Source: Acidobacteriota bacterium
GTDB taxonomy: Bacteria; Acidobacteriota; Blastocatellia; Pyrinomonadales; Pyrinomonadaceae
Direction: 5' to 3'
Length of the DNA stretch: 64,000 nt
NCBI GenBank assembly: GCA_020199835.1
Contig: JAIVJV010000010.1
Coordinates: 124,001 to 188,000 of the forward strand
In this document: positions 11,011 through 19,519 of the stretch, one piece after another
Layout: the number at the start of each line of letters is the position of its first letter
How positions within the stretch are numbered: the stretch's first letter is position 1
Made by a program: the position numbers and the translations under genes
Notes under the pieces: generated by a model
Told to the model about the DNA's origin: nothing
Databases searched by the model: none
Seen by the model: only the letters and a program-made list of their open reading frames with translations

Positions 11011-11035
11011 ACCGCAAAAATTCGGGAGGCTTGCC
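11011..11035 (+). promoter_or_regulatory. Probable -10 element and Shine-Dalgarno before the small secreted protein
   Basis: A TATACT hexamer lies about 20 bases before a GGGAGG Shine-Dalgarno that precedes the ATG at 11036. The -35 is weak (TTGTGT or GTGTCA, depending on spacing). Confidence 0.4.
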
Positions 11036-11662
11036 ATGAGTAATGCGAGCAGATACTCGTTAGTCGCGATCCCCCTCCTGTTATTGGTCACTGCCCCGGT
11101 TTTTGCGCAACGTCCTCCGACCGGCGGACCGCCGTCGATTGATAAGACGAATGCCGTTCGCGCGCGCCAGCAGCAGGAGAGCCGTCGCGAGTGGCAGCTG
11201 CGAAACTTCGGCAAGCAGCCGAATGGTCCCATGGACCAGCGCCAAATCGACGCGCTGCTCAAGCAAACGGCCGAAGACTTCGATGGCATCCTCGTTCGAC
11301 ACAACGAGATTGCACGGTTTCTCGCCGGCACTAAACCGATCGACTATCACTTCGTTTCCGACGCGGCTGCTGAGATTCAAAAGCGCGCGAGCCGTCTTCA
11401 GTCAACGCTTGGGTTGCATCAACTGCCAACCGAAACTGCCGTCGTTGAAAAATCAGAAGAGCTGAACGAAGCGCAGATGAAAGATGCGCTGATTAGGATG
11501 TGCAAACAGATCCGTGGTTTTGTTACCAACCCGATGATTGAAAAGCCGAACACGGTGGACGCCCAGCAACTCACAAATGCGAGGCGCGATCTGGAAAGCG
11601 TGATTCAACTAAGCGGGCATCTGAAGAAGCAAGCCACAAGACTGGAAAAGGACCACAAATAA
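11036..11662 (+). CDS. Small secreted helical protein, unknown function
   Basis: The protein has 208 residues. A clear Sec signal peptide (residues 1-25, ending VFAQ) is followed by a Pro/Gly-rich stretch (RPPTGGPP). Then come mostly amphipathic helices rich in Lys, Glu, Gln and Arg, with heptad-like spacing. I recognise no domain. A GGGAGG Shine-Dalgarno supports the start. The gene is divergent from the ROK regulator and converges with the CRTAC1 lipoprotein gene, whose stop lies only 2 bases away. The position between two exported-protein operons suggests an envelope role, but nothing in the sequence defines it. Confidence 0.75.
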   Translation: MSNASRYSLVAIPLLLLVTAPVFAQRPPTGGPPSIDKTNAVRARQQQESRREWQLRNFGKQPNGPMDQRQIDALLKQTAEDFDGILVRHNEIARFLAGTKPIDYHFVSDAAAEIQKRASRLQSTLGLHQLPTETAVVEKSEELNEAQMKDALIRMCKQIRGFVTNPMIEKPNTVDAQQLTNARRDLESVIQLSGHLKKQATRLEKDHK

Positions 11663-11663
11663 A

Positions 11664-13484
11664 TTACGACTTTGCGGCGGGTGTGGGCGTTGGGGTTGGT
11701 GCCGGCGGCGGCGTTCTCACAAACACGATCGGTTCAGACGCGACCACGCCTTTACCTTCCTGCACCGTGATCGACTGGTTCGGCTTTAGATCCGCGATCC
11801 GATCTTTCTGCCCGCCCGGCCAGGTAATCTCCAAACTCAGCGTCACGCCTTCTTCGGGTTTACCCAAGCCAAACGTCAACGGCATCTCCGACTGCGAACA
11901 GTAACTCGAACCCGTCCGCACCATCGCGAAGATCGATCGACCCTTCGAAGTCTTCACAACGACTTTCGCGCCGACACCGTCGCGGTTTGCTCTCGCGCCA
12001 ACCGTTCGCACCCGCAGCAGATCGTTTTGATTCGCGTTGTCGTTGCGCAGCAAACGCGCGGGACCGTTGTTGGTCGTGAGCAGCAGATCGAGATCGCCAT
12101 CGTTATCCATATCGCCGTACGCCGCGCCGCGGCCTACGATCGCGCGGTTTAGCGCGCGGCCGAGTTTCGCCGTCACTTCTTCAAACTTCTTCCTGCCCCT
12201 GTTGTGAAAGAGATGCGGCGGCTGCGCGTACTTCACCGTTGGCTGGACCACGCTGATGTCATCCGAAACGTGTCCGTTCGCCGCGAAGATATCGACTAGC
12301 CCGTCGAGGTTGTAGTCGAAAAAGAAGCACGCGAACGTCAGCGACTGCGCCGACATTTTGCCGATGCCTGACGCAGGTGCGTCGTTGGTGAACAAACCTG
12401 TGCCGTCATTGTGATAGAGCGCGATGCTTTCGTTTGTGAAGTTGCCGATGACGACGCTCTGCCGCCCCGAGCCGTCGTAATCAGCGGCGTCAACGCCCAT
12501 GCCCGCGCGCGCGGTGCCCGCTTCACTGAACGCGACACCGGCGATCACGGCGTTATCGGTAAACGTTCCGTTGCGATTGTTGCGATAAAGCTTGTTCGGC
12601 TCTGTGTCGTTGGCGACGAAGAGATCCATCCAGCCGTCGCTGTCATAATCGAGCAACGCCACGCCGAGCGTCTTGCCCGCGGGCTCGTTCATGCCGGCGC
12701 GCTCGGTGACGTTTTCGAAAGTTCCATTACCGCGATTGTGATAGAGCGTCGGGCTTTGGCCTTTGTAGGTTTGCGGCGTGCAGTACGACTTGTTCTTCCC
12801 GTCGAGCGTGCAGTTCTGATCGGTTTCCGGGCTCCACTCGACGTAATTACCGACGAAGAGATCGAGTCTGCCGTCGTTGTCGTAATCGAACCACGCGGCG
12901 GCAGTTGAAAAACCAGGATCGCCGACACCTGCGCGCGCGGTCACGTCAACAAACTTCCCGCCGCCGAGATTTCGAAAGAGACGATTCTGACCGACGTTTG
13001 TGATGTAGATGTCAACGTTGCCGTCGTTGTCGTAATCAGCGACAGCGGCGCCGATGCCGTACATCTCAAGACCGAGTCCGGATTGCGCGGTGACGTCAGT
13101 AAACGTGCCGTCTTTGTTGTTGTGGTAGAGCGCGGAGTACGAGCGGCGTTTTTTGTTTTCGGGCCAGTCCATCGAGTTGACGAGCAGGATGTCCTGCCAG
13201 CCGTCGTTGTCGTAATCGAGAAACGCGCAGCCCGAGCCGATGGTTTCCGGGAGGTACTTTTTACCGAAGGCGCCGCTGTGGTGTTTGAAACGAATGCCGG
13301 CTTCAGCGGTGATGTCGGTGAACTCGACCGCGCCGGAAGGGCGTGGTGGTGTCGGGCTTGGCGTGGGAGATGGTGTTGCGACTTCAGCGACCTGCTGGGG
13401 TTGTGGAGTTGTGGTGGCGGACGGCCGACAGGCAGCGAATAAAAGCAGAAAACAAAAACCGATAAACGCGGATAAGACTCTCAT
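11664..13484 (-). CDS. CRTAC1 family lipoprotein (FG-GAP + ASPIC/UnbV)
   Basis: The protein has 606 residues. The N-terminus is a lipoprotein signal with lipobox LFAAC (Cys19), followed by a Thr/Pro-rich linker (TPSPTPSPTPPRP). CRTAC1 opening strands (FTDITAEAGIRFKHH) follow. Then come FG-GAP blades with calcium loops ([42 protein letters not shown]) and an ASPIC/UnbV domain (about 480-580; NRDGVGAKVVV, YCSQSEMPLTFGLG). A second Pro/Thr tail ends the protein (APTPTPTPAAKS). It is the last gene of the operon from 19502; its ATG overlaps the stop of the RnfD-like gene by 4 nt. It should be anchored to a membrane, unlike the other CRTAC1 proteins here that have cleavable signals. Confidence 0.92.
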   Translation of the reverse strand: MRVLSAFIGFCFLLLFAACRPSATTTPQPQQVAEVATPSPTPSPTPPRPSGAVEFTDITAEAGIRFKHHSGAFGKKYLPETIGSGCAFLDYDNDGWQDILLVNSMDWPENKKRRSYSALYHNNKDGTFTDVTAQSGLGLEMYGIGAAVADYDNDGNVDIYITNVGQNRLFRNLGGGKFVDVTARAGVGDPGFSTAAAWFDYDNDGRLDLFVGNYVEWSPETDQNCTLDGKNKSYCTPQTYKGQSPTLYHNRGNGTFENVTERAGMNEPAGKTLGVALLDYDSDGWMDLFVANDTEPNKLYRNNRNGTFTDNAVIAGVAFSEAGTARAGMGVDAADYDGSGRQSVVIGNFTNESIALYHNDGTGLFTNDAPASGIGKMSAQSLTFACFFFDYNLDGLVDIFAANGHVSDDISVVQPTVKYAQPPHLFHNRGRKKFEEVTAKLGRALNRAIVGRGAAYGDMDNDGDLDLLLTTNNGPARLLRNDNANQNDLLRVRTVGARANRDGVGAKVVVKTSKGRSIFAMVRTGSSYCSQSEMPLTFGLGKPEEGVTLSLEITWPGGQKDRIADLKPNQSITVQEGKGVVASEPIVFVRTPPPAPTPTPTPAAKS

Positions 13485-14281
13485 GCAGCGGGGGACTCTT
13501 GAGCAGTAACCGGACGCCGGGATTCCAACCAGTTTTCAATCAACATCGCCGTTGGTCCAACAACGAACAACGCGTACAACGGCGCGTAAATTACCTGGTT
13601 TAGTCGCAACAGCATCTCCACAAACGCAACGAAGAAAACAACCACACACTGCCACGTTTTCGATCTAACCGTCGTCTTCGGATCAGTAACCATGAAGAAC
13701 ACAAACAGTTGATACATCGGCCCGGTGATCGGCGCCACTTCCGCACGCCAGGGATGCCCGGTAATCCAACTGCGCATAAAAGCAAACAGAAAGAACGACA
13801 CCACGTAAGTGAAACTGATGTGAAAACGCTTCGCCCGCCAGATGATGATCGAACCGAGTATCCAGATCACCAGCATCGGCCAGATGAAGTTACCCCATTG
13901 CACACTCAAAACCGCGACCGTCTCCGGCGCGAGTAACAGCAACGCGCAGATGCCGAAGTTCGACGGGTTCCACAGATGCCGATCTTTCGCGCGCAGCACG
14001 TACTTCGACATGACCGACACCACGCTGCACAACGCATACGGCCAGAACGCAGGCGAACGAATCAGAATCCCGACGCTGATGCCGGTGATGTAAGCGCTCG
14101 CGAGGTTCAACCACTTGCCGAAAAAGATTCGGCCCAACACGATCTCGGTAACGATCGCGGCGCCGATCGCAAGCGCGGTTCGTTCGTAGCTCTCGAGAAA
14201 GCCGTAGAACAGATGGCCTACGAGCAAAATGCACGTGATGAAGAGTGGCGCGACGTAGCGGTTGTCGAAACGGATCTTCAT
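13481..14281 (-). CDS. RnfD/NqrB-like multi-pass membrane protein
   Basis: The protein has 266 residues from the ATG at 14281, chosen because it makes an ATGA overlap with the preceding gene; an alternative upstream start would lie inside that gene. Seven to nine hydrophobic helices are visible. The segment ITGPMYQLFVFFMVTDPKTT matches the FFM.TDP.T signature of the NQR2/RnfD/RsxD family. The family's SGAT-type covalent-FMN threonine motif is not apparent, and no other Rnf/Nqr subunits are nearby. A complete ion-pumping complex is therefore unlikely. The gene is sandwiched between two CRTAC1 genes with 4-nt overlaps on both sides, which argues for a shared function with them, possibly electron or flavin delivery across the membrane (inference). 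Confidence 0.82.
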   Translation of the reverse strand: MKIRFDNRYVAPLFITCILLVGHLFYGFLESYERTALAIGAAIVTEIVLGRIFFGKWLNLASAYITGISVGILIRSPAFWPYALCSVVSVMSKYVLRAKDRHLWNPSNFGICALLLLAPETVAVLSVQWGNFIWPMLVIWILGSIIIWRAKRFHISFTYVVSFFLFAFMRSWITGHPWRAEVAPITGPMYQLFVFFMVTDPKTTVRSKTWQCVVVFFVAFVEMLLRLNQVIYAPLYALFVVGPTAMLIENWLESRRPVTAQESPAA

Positions 14282-16074
14282 GCGGCTTCTTTGATCTTGT
14301 AAACCTGTCCGACTGAAGGCTTGTCGAGACTCTGGATTTTTCCCGACGGCCATCTAATCTCAACTTTTTGGAGAGAGGGATTTTTTCCGAGGCCAAAATG
14401 TAATCGCCGTTGGTTCTGCGAACAGAACCCCCCGCCGCCGGTGATCTGTTGCACCTGTTGCTTGCCGTCCCAAAATACACGCACCTCAGCACCAATGGCG
14501 CTGCGATTGCTGTTGGCACCTTCGAGCTCGAAACCGATCCACTTGTTCTCCGGCGCGACCGTGTTTTTATAGATCAACAACGGCCCTCTCTGATTCGCGA
14601 CAACAACGTCCAGCACACCGCGATTCCACAGATCCACCATCGCCACCGCGCGACCGTCGTAAACGTCACCGACGCCGACCGCCTGCGCCACGTTCACAAA
14701 CCTTCCGGCGCCGTCGTTCAACCAAACCCGCTTCTGCTGATAACCCGACAGACTGCGTCCGTCCATCGACGGCCAATGCGCCGCGTCGGAAATGATCGTG
14801 GAGTTGCCGCCGGCGATCTTTGAAAAGTCGTACCAGTAGTTCGTGTTTCGATCGGCGGAAATGTAACCGTTGACGAGATACAGATCGAGCGTTCCGTCGT
14901 TGTTGAGATCGCCGAACTGCGCGCCAAAGCTCCAGCCGCCCATCTCGACGTTCATCGCGCGCGCGAGATTATCAAACTGCAACGAGTCGCCCCTCGTGCC
15001 TTCGCGTGGCACCCAAAGATTGTTGCCCTGGATCAGCACGCCTTCTTCGGAAATGTTTGAGACGTAGATCGCGTACTTGCCGTGGTTAAGCACGTCTGCC
15101 ATGGAGGCGTTCATGCCGCTCTTCGGAGAAAAACCGACGCCGGTCTGTTTGCCGACTTCACGAAAGCGCTTGCCGTCGTTGAAGAAGAGTTCGGAGATGC
15201 CGTAGTCGTTCGCGATGAAAAGATCGGGATAACCGGTGCCGCGCAGATCCGCGGCCGCGACCGCGAGCGCCCAGCGACGCGTATCGATGCCGAGCTTCTG
15301 ACTTACCTCTTCAAAGTTTCCGTCTCCGAGGTTGTGGAAGAGATACTTGCGGCCGCCGTTGCGCGCGTATTCAAAACTCTCCGGCATCATCTTCGTCGTT
15401 TTTAATTGCCAGAGATTGACGTCTTCGGCGTAGTAGCCGCCCAGAAAAAGATCCAGACGGCCGTCACGATCGTAGTCGAACCACAACGCCGTGTTGGCGT
15501 TGACCCACGCCGGCAGTTTTGCCTGATCGGTTACGCGCGTGAAGCGCTTGCCCGCGTCATTGTGGAAGAGTTCGGGCCGGCCCCACTTGTAAACGAAAAG
15601 ATCTTCGTAACCGTCGTTGTCGTAGTCACCCCAGACTGCGCCCATCGAAACGCCGGTTCCGGGCTGATTCAGGTCGGCAATCCCCGTCTCGGCCGCCACA
15701 TCCTGGAACGATCCATCTTTGAGGTTGCGGTAGAGCGCGTTTTTACTTCCCTCGCCGCTGTTGGTGACGTAGATGTCAGCCCAACCGTCGCGATCGAAAT
15801 CGGCGATCGATACGCCGGCGCCCATTGACGCGACTTGCGGCATGATGTGCTCGAGTTTGGCATCGAGTTTCGGAGCCTGGTGGACGAACTCGACTCCCGC
15901 GGATTTAGCCGCTTCGGAGAGATGAAACCCGTAGCGACTGAGCGCTGCACTCGCGCCGATTGACGCGTTTGCCGTCTCGCCGCTCGTGCTAAAGCGTTTC
16001 AGCACGAGTGGTGCTGCGAGCAGCGAGAAGAAGATGACCGTGAGCACAATTCTTGCGGTAGGACGATCTTTCAT
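14278..16074 (-). CDS. CRTAC1 family protein with N-terminal membrane anchor
   Basis: The protein has 598 residues from the ATG at 16074, which overlaps the upstream TGA as ATGA. A longer frame up to 16281 would lie inside the upstream gene. A signal anchor (residues 7-24, ARIVLTVIFFSLLAAPLVL) precedes the propeller. FG-GAP blades follow (DFDRDGWADIYVTNSG, DYDNDGYEDLFVYKWG, DYDRDGRLDLFLGGY, DLNNDGTLDLYLVNG). An ASPIC/UnbV domain closes the protein (about 510-595; NRSAIGAEVRVFW, CSQNQRRLHFGLG, IRWPSGK). Compared with its paralogues it has a longer middle blade and lacks the FTDITA opening; instead it begins FHLSEAAKSAGVEF. It is the second gene of the four-gene operon and lies directly before the RnfD-like gene. 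Confidence 0.9.
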   Translation of the reverse strand: MKDRPTARIVLTVIFFSLLAAPLVLKRFSTSGETANASIGASAALSRYGFHLSEAAKSAGVEFVHQAPKLDAKLEHIMPQVASMGAGVSIADFDRDGWADIYVTNSGEGSKNALYRNLKDGSFQDVAAETGIADLNQPGTGVSMGAVWGDYDNDGYEDLFVYKWGRPELFHNDAGKRFTRVTDQAKLPAWVNANTALWFDYDRDGRLDLFLGGYYAEDVNLWQLKTTKMMPESFEYARNGGRKYLFHNLGDGNFEEVSQKLGIDTRRWALAVAAADLRGTGYPDLFIANDYGISELFFNDGKRFREVGKQTGVGFSPKSGMNASMADVLNHGKYAIYVSNISEEGVLIQGNNLWVPREGTRGDSLQFDNLARAMNVEMGGWSFGAQFGDLNNDGTLDLYLVNGYISADRNTNYWYDFSKIAGGNSTIISDAAHWPSMDGRSLSGYQQKRVWLNDGAGRFVNVAQAVGVGDVYDGRAVAMVDLWNRGVLDVVVANQRGPLLIYKNTVAPENKWIGFELEGANSNRSAIGAEVRVFWDGKQQVQQITGGGGFCSQNQRRLHFGLGKNPSLQKVEIRWPSGKIQSLDKPSVGQVYKIKEAA

Positions 16075-19000
16075 CTGTAGTGCTTCGACCTCATTGCGTT
16101 CTGAAAACCATCCGCTGTCACGTAGCGCGTGTGATATTTCTGCCAGTCGTCCGGAAATCGACGATACACCCATTCGTCTTCCAGCCGGCTCGGCGGCGTG
16201 TCGTACAAATTTTTGGCATGATACGGCAACGGCAAAACGGTTTTCCCAAACGTGGAATTGTAATCTCCGTCCTTGATCCAACCGTCGCCAACGATAACGT
16301 AGTCGCGCACCCAGCCAGCCGGCGGCGCCGCGGGCGCGGCAAAGCGGAACGACATCTCATCACCGGCATTCATGATCACGTAGCGATCGTCGGCGCGCAG
16401 CAGCAACTCGCGCACGTCGCCAAATCGCGTGTAATAGCCAATCAAATCACGCCAGATCTGTTTCGAGCCCGAAAGGCGGTTGTAGTCTGGTATTTCAGGA
16501 GACGAAGCGTTCGCCTGATTGATGACAGAATAACCACGATAGTGAAGATCCGCCAGCTCCGGATTTAAATGCGTGATTTTCGGCGCGGCGGCTGGCGCAG
16601 CGGTCGCCCACTCGAGGAGATCCCAGTAAATTTCGAGATTTGTGCGCAGACGAACTTTGCGCGGCGTGCCCGGTTTGAACACGTTCGCGAGATCAAACAA
16701 ACAGATCTTTTTGCGTCCGGCGGGGAACCCGAGATTTGGTTTGGCAACTTCCCAACCGCCGCGCCCGTCCGGAACTTCCAGACTCAAAGCCTTCGCCTGT
16801 TCTTGTTGACCCTGGCTGATCGCGACGTTGATCGAAGAATCAGTCGGGTGCATCCAGCCGTGGGCGATTAACCAAAGCGGACCCCTGGTTGGCACATCGT
16901 TGCCGAGATCGACTTCGACGTAGTGATCGCGTGTGACGCCCTGGTAGTTCCCGCGGCCGAAGGTGTCAAGATAGTTTCCGTCGAGACTCTTCACTTCGCT
17001 CGTGACGTCCTGTCCGTTGTCGTCGATGGCTGAGGCAACTGGTCGCGGTGTTGAGACAGTGGTGATGGCGAGTTTCGCAGCTGGTATCACGAAGCGCTCG
17101 TCAACAAAGATTTCAGTGTCAGCAGGATGATCGACGACCATCAGGCTGAGCTGATCGTAGTAGTAAGTTTCCCAAAGCTCGGCGGTGATGCGTAGATCGT
17201 AATAACCATTACGCGGCACGAGTTGATTGCGGCTGATCTTGTACCACTCCTCGGTCGCTTCGACGCGCGCGGTACCGAGCGTGTTGATGCGCAGCCCGAT
17301 CGCCGAACCCCACGGCACGGAATCTTTTACAAACTCCATCTGCTTGCCGTTCCATGCGAAAAGAAACGGACACGAGCCTTTGAGACGTTGCTCTGTGACG
17401 ACAGTCTGATCCGCCTTGATTTCAAAGTCGGCACGGACGGAACCGTTGGGCCAGGTGACGCGAATCACGTCCGTGGTTGTTTGATCGCCCAGGCCAAAAT
17501 GCACGACCGGCGCGGTGATCGGTTGCTTCTGCACGAGCAGACCGGCCCGGATCTCCATCTCTCCGCCAATGCCAAATGAGTTGATGCGTTGATCGCCGGT
17601 CGCCTGGACGGCGCGCGGACGAACCACTTGCCAATGGTAGTTTTTGGATCCGCTGTTTATCGCGCGTATTGCCTTTCCTTCGGTCGAAACTGCCAGCAGG
17701 TCGAGACGCCCATCACCATTCACATCAGCGACGCCTTCCAGCCGTTGCTGCTCTAACCCTGTCTTTATAGGTGTGAACTTCCCGTTCTCATCACTCAACA
17801 AAACATTCGATCCCCACACGAGATCGAGCCCGCCATTGTTATCCAGGTCCGCGGCCCACAACCGCGGTGGTCCGCCAACATCCGCCGCCTTCGCAAGCTC
17901 AGCTTTCTCCCAGTTCGTGCCGTGATCTTTGTCCGACAGACGCGTAATGACGCCGGTATTTGACGCGACGACGAGATCCAGCACACTGTCGTTGTTGAGC
18001 TCAGCAATCGCGAGACCCGCGACGTTCATAAAGCCGGCTGGGAGCAACCACCGGATGAAGTGCCCTTGACGTTCGTTCGCGAAGACGTGGAGCATCCCGG
18101 ACGCGTCGATCAGTGCGGCTTCGGGGTCGCCGTCGGCGTCGATATCGCCCCATACAAAATCGTCTACCACGGATATGTCGGAAAACGGACGGATTTCGAC
18201 AAATGTGCCATCGCTGTTGTTACGCAAGACTTTATGCGATCCCCCGAGAACGATATCGAGATCGCCGTCTGCTTCGATGTCCGCGGCCCACGCGCCGGTG
18301 TAGTTTCCGTTCAGGATCTCGGCAGGTAGCTTCGTCGCCGCCGTCACGTCCGTGAACTTCTCCGCGCTTTCCTGCTTGAAAAGCCGCACACCCTTACCGC
18401 CCGCGAGCACCAGATCGGTTTTGAAGTCGTAGTTGAAGTCGATCGGCAAAACGCCAAAACGCCCTTCCGCTACTCCCGGAAACGGAAGAACCACCTTCTC
18501 AGAGAGTCGCAGTTCAGACCCGGTAGCGGTTGCGACGATGGGTGGGCCTTCACCATTTAAAGAAAATGCTCCGACCCAATTCGTTCCATCGGTGGTCCCA
18601 CTCAGCGGCTCAGCTTTGAACTGCAACGCCGTGTCAGCGGGCGCGGTTCTGAAAACCGGCGTTTCCATTTTTAGAAACTGCGTGAACGGCACCGCTTCCT
18701 CGCCAGGTGGCGGCTTGATTGCCGCGAGGGCGCGTTGATACTCGGGGACACGCACGAGCACGTTGCGCAAAAACGTCGTGCGCGTGGCGGCCCCATTCAG
18801 GTCGCCGCTGTTTGTTGCCTGTTGCAGAGCCGTGACCTGTTGCTGCACTTCCGGCGGCCACAACGCTGAACGCGCGGCGATCTTCTCCACCGATGCTTCC
18901 AATGTTTCTACATCGCCACGCTTCGCCGCTACGCGGGTCAGTTCAATCAACGCCGCGAGATTGTTCGGCTCGGTCGTAAGAATCTGTTGGACCAGCCGCT

Positions 19001-19502
19001 GAAACTCCCTCTGATTGCCTTCGCGTTCGACTTCCTCCGCAAGCTTGTATGTCGCCACCAGATTTTTCGGATTCAACTCGATCGCTTTGCGCAACGCCGT
19101 GATCGCTTCAGCGGATTTTCCGCGGCTGCTTTCGAGCAAACCGACGAGGTAATAAATGTCGCCGTTGTCATCCGCGAGTGAACGCGCGCGTTCGAGGCGT
19201 TCAGCGGCCGTGTCGAAATTCTGCTGCCGCAACGCGAGCAAACCCCAGTTAGCCCACCCCGCGGGCTCGGCGGGAGCGAGTTGTGTAAACTGCGCGAGCT
19301 TCGCGTCAGCCTGCACGTCGTGACCGACCTGAAGCGCGGCGAGTCCGATGTAGAACGTGCGTACGAGCTCGTTGTATTCGGGGGATGAACGCGCCGGCTG
19401 CGGCGGCGATTGGCGGCAGGCAAGGGCGAGTGCGACTGCGACGGCGACTGCAAGCAGGATTAAAATACGGGCAGTCTGCGGTTGACTTTGAAGAGTTCGC
19501 AT
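16071..19502 (-). CDS. Large TPR + FG-GAP + ASPIC/UnbV lipoprotein with extra C-terminal domain
   Basis: The protein has 1143 residues. The lipoprotein signal ends ALAC (Cys29). TPR repeats cover about 40-260. FG-GAP blades follow at about 330-620, several with degenerate calcium loops (DIDADGDPEAALID, DVNGDGRLDLLAV). A UnbV-like region covers about 630-720 (INSFGIGGEMEIRAG, VIRVTWPNGS). A C-terminal module of about 420 residues begins CPFLFAWNGKQMEFV and contains NLEIYWDLLEWA. The same module ends the divergent gene at 19520, so the two are paralogues. I know no named family for this module. It is the first gene of the operon running to 11664, with an ATGA overlap to the next gene. Only 17 nt separate its start from the divergent start. 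Confidence 0.9.
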   Translation of the reverse strand: MRTLQSQPQTARILILLAVAVAVALALACRQSPPQPARSSPEYNELVRTFYIGLAALQVGHDVQADAKLAQFTQLAPAEPAGWANWGLLALRQQNFDTAAERLERARSLADDNGDIYYLVGLLESSRGKSAEAITALRKAIELNPKNLVATYKLAEEVEREGNQREFQRLVQQILTTEPNNLAALIELTRVAAKRGDVETLEASVEKIAARSALWPPEVQQQVTALQQATNSGDLNGAATRTTFLRNVLVRVPEYQRALAAIKPPPGEEAVPFTQFLKMETPVFRTAPADTALQFKAEPLSGTTDGTNWVGAFSLNGEGPPIVATATGSELRLSEKVVLPFPGVAEGRFGVLPIDFNYDFKTDLVLAGGKGVRLFKQESAEKFTDVTAATKLPAEILNGNYTGAWAADIEADGDLDIVLGGSHKVLRNNSDGTFVEIRPFSDISVVDDFVWGDIDADGDPEAALIDASGMLHVFANERQGHFIRWLLPAGFMNVAGLAIAELNNDSVLDLVVASNTGVITRLSDKDHGTNWEKAELAKAADVGGPPRLWAADLDNNGGLDLVWGSNVLLSDENGKFTPIKTGLEQQRLEGVADVNGDGRLDLLAVSTEGKAIRAINSGSKNYHWQVVRPRAVQATGDQRINSFGIGGEMEIRAGLLVQKQPITAPVVHFGLGDQTTTDVIRVTWPNGSVRADFEIKADQTVVTEQRLKGSCPFLFAWNGKQMEFVKDSVPWGSAIGLRINTLGTARVEATEEWYKISRNQLVPRNGYYDLRITAELWETYYYDQLSLMVVDHPADTEIFVDERFVIPAAKLAITTVSTPRPVASAIDDNGQDVTSEVKSLDGNYLDTFGRGNYQGVTRDHYVEVDLGNDVPTRGPLWLIAHGWMHPTDSSINVAISQGQQEQAKALSLEVPDGRGGWEVAKPNLGFPAGRKKICLFDLANVFKPGTPRKVRLRTNLEIYWDLLEWATAAPAAAPKITHLNPELADLHYRGYSVINQANASSPEIPDYNRLSGSKQIWRDLIGYYTRFGDVRELLLRADDRYVIMNAGDEMSFRFAAPAAPPAGWVRDYVIVGDGWIKDGDYNSTFGKTVLPLPYHAKNLYDTPPSRLEDEWVYRRFPDDWQKYHTRYVTADGFQNAMRSKHYR

Positions 19503-19509
19503 TTATATT
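19482..19509 (+). promoter_or_regulatory. Sigma70-like promoter overlapping the divergent start codon
   Basis: On the plus strand, TTGACT (19482-19487), a 16-bp spacer and TATATT (19504-19509). Transcription would start near 19516, only about 4 nt before the ATG at 19520, so the message would be leaderless or nearly so. The start codon of the minus-strand gene (19500-19502) lies inside the spacer. Confidence 0.55.
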
Positions 19510-19519
19510 CGAGGCACTT

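Noticed and set aside
16075..16281. N-terminal extension of the CRTAC1 gene at 14278-16074
   Set aside because: It would lie inside the 3' end of the upstream gene; ATG 16074 makes an ATGA overlap and begins a signal anchor.
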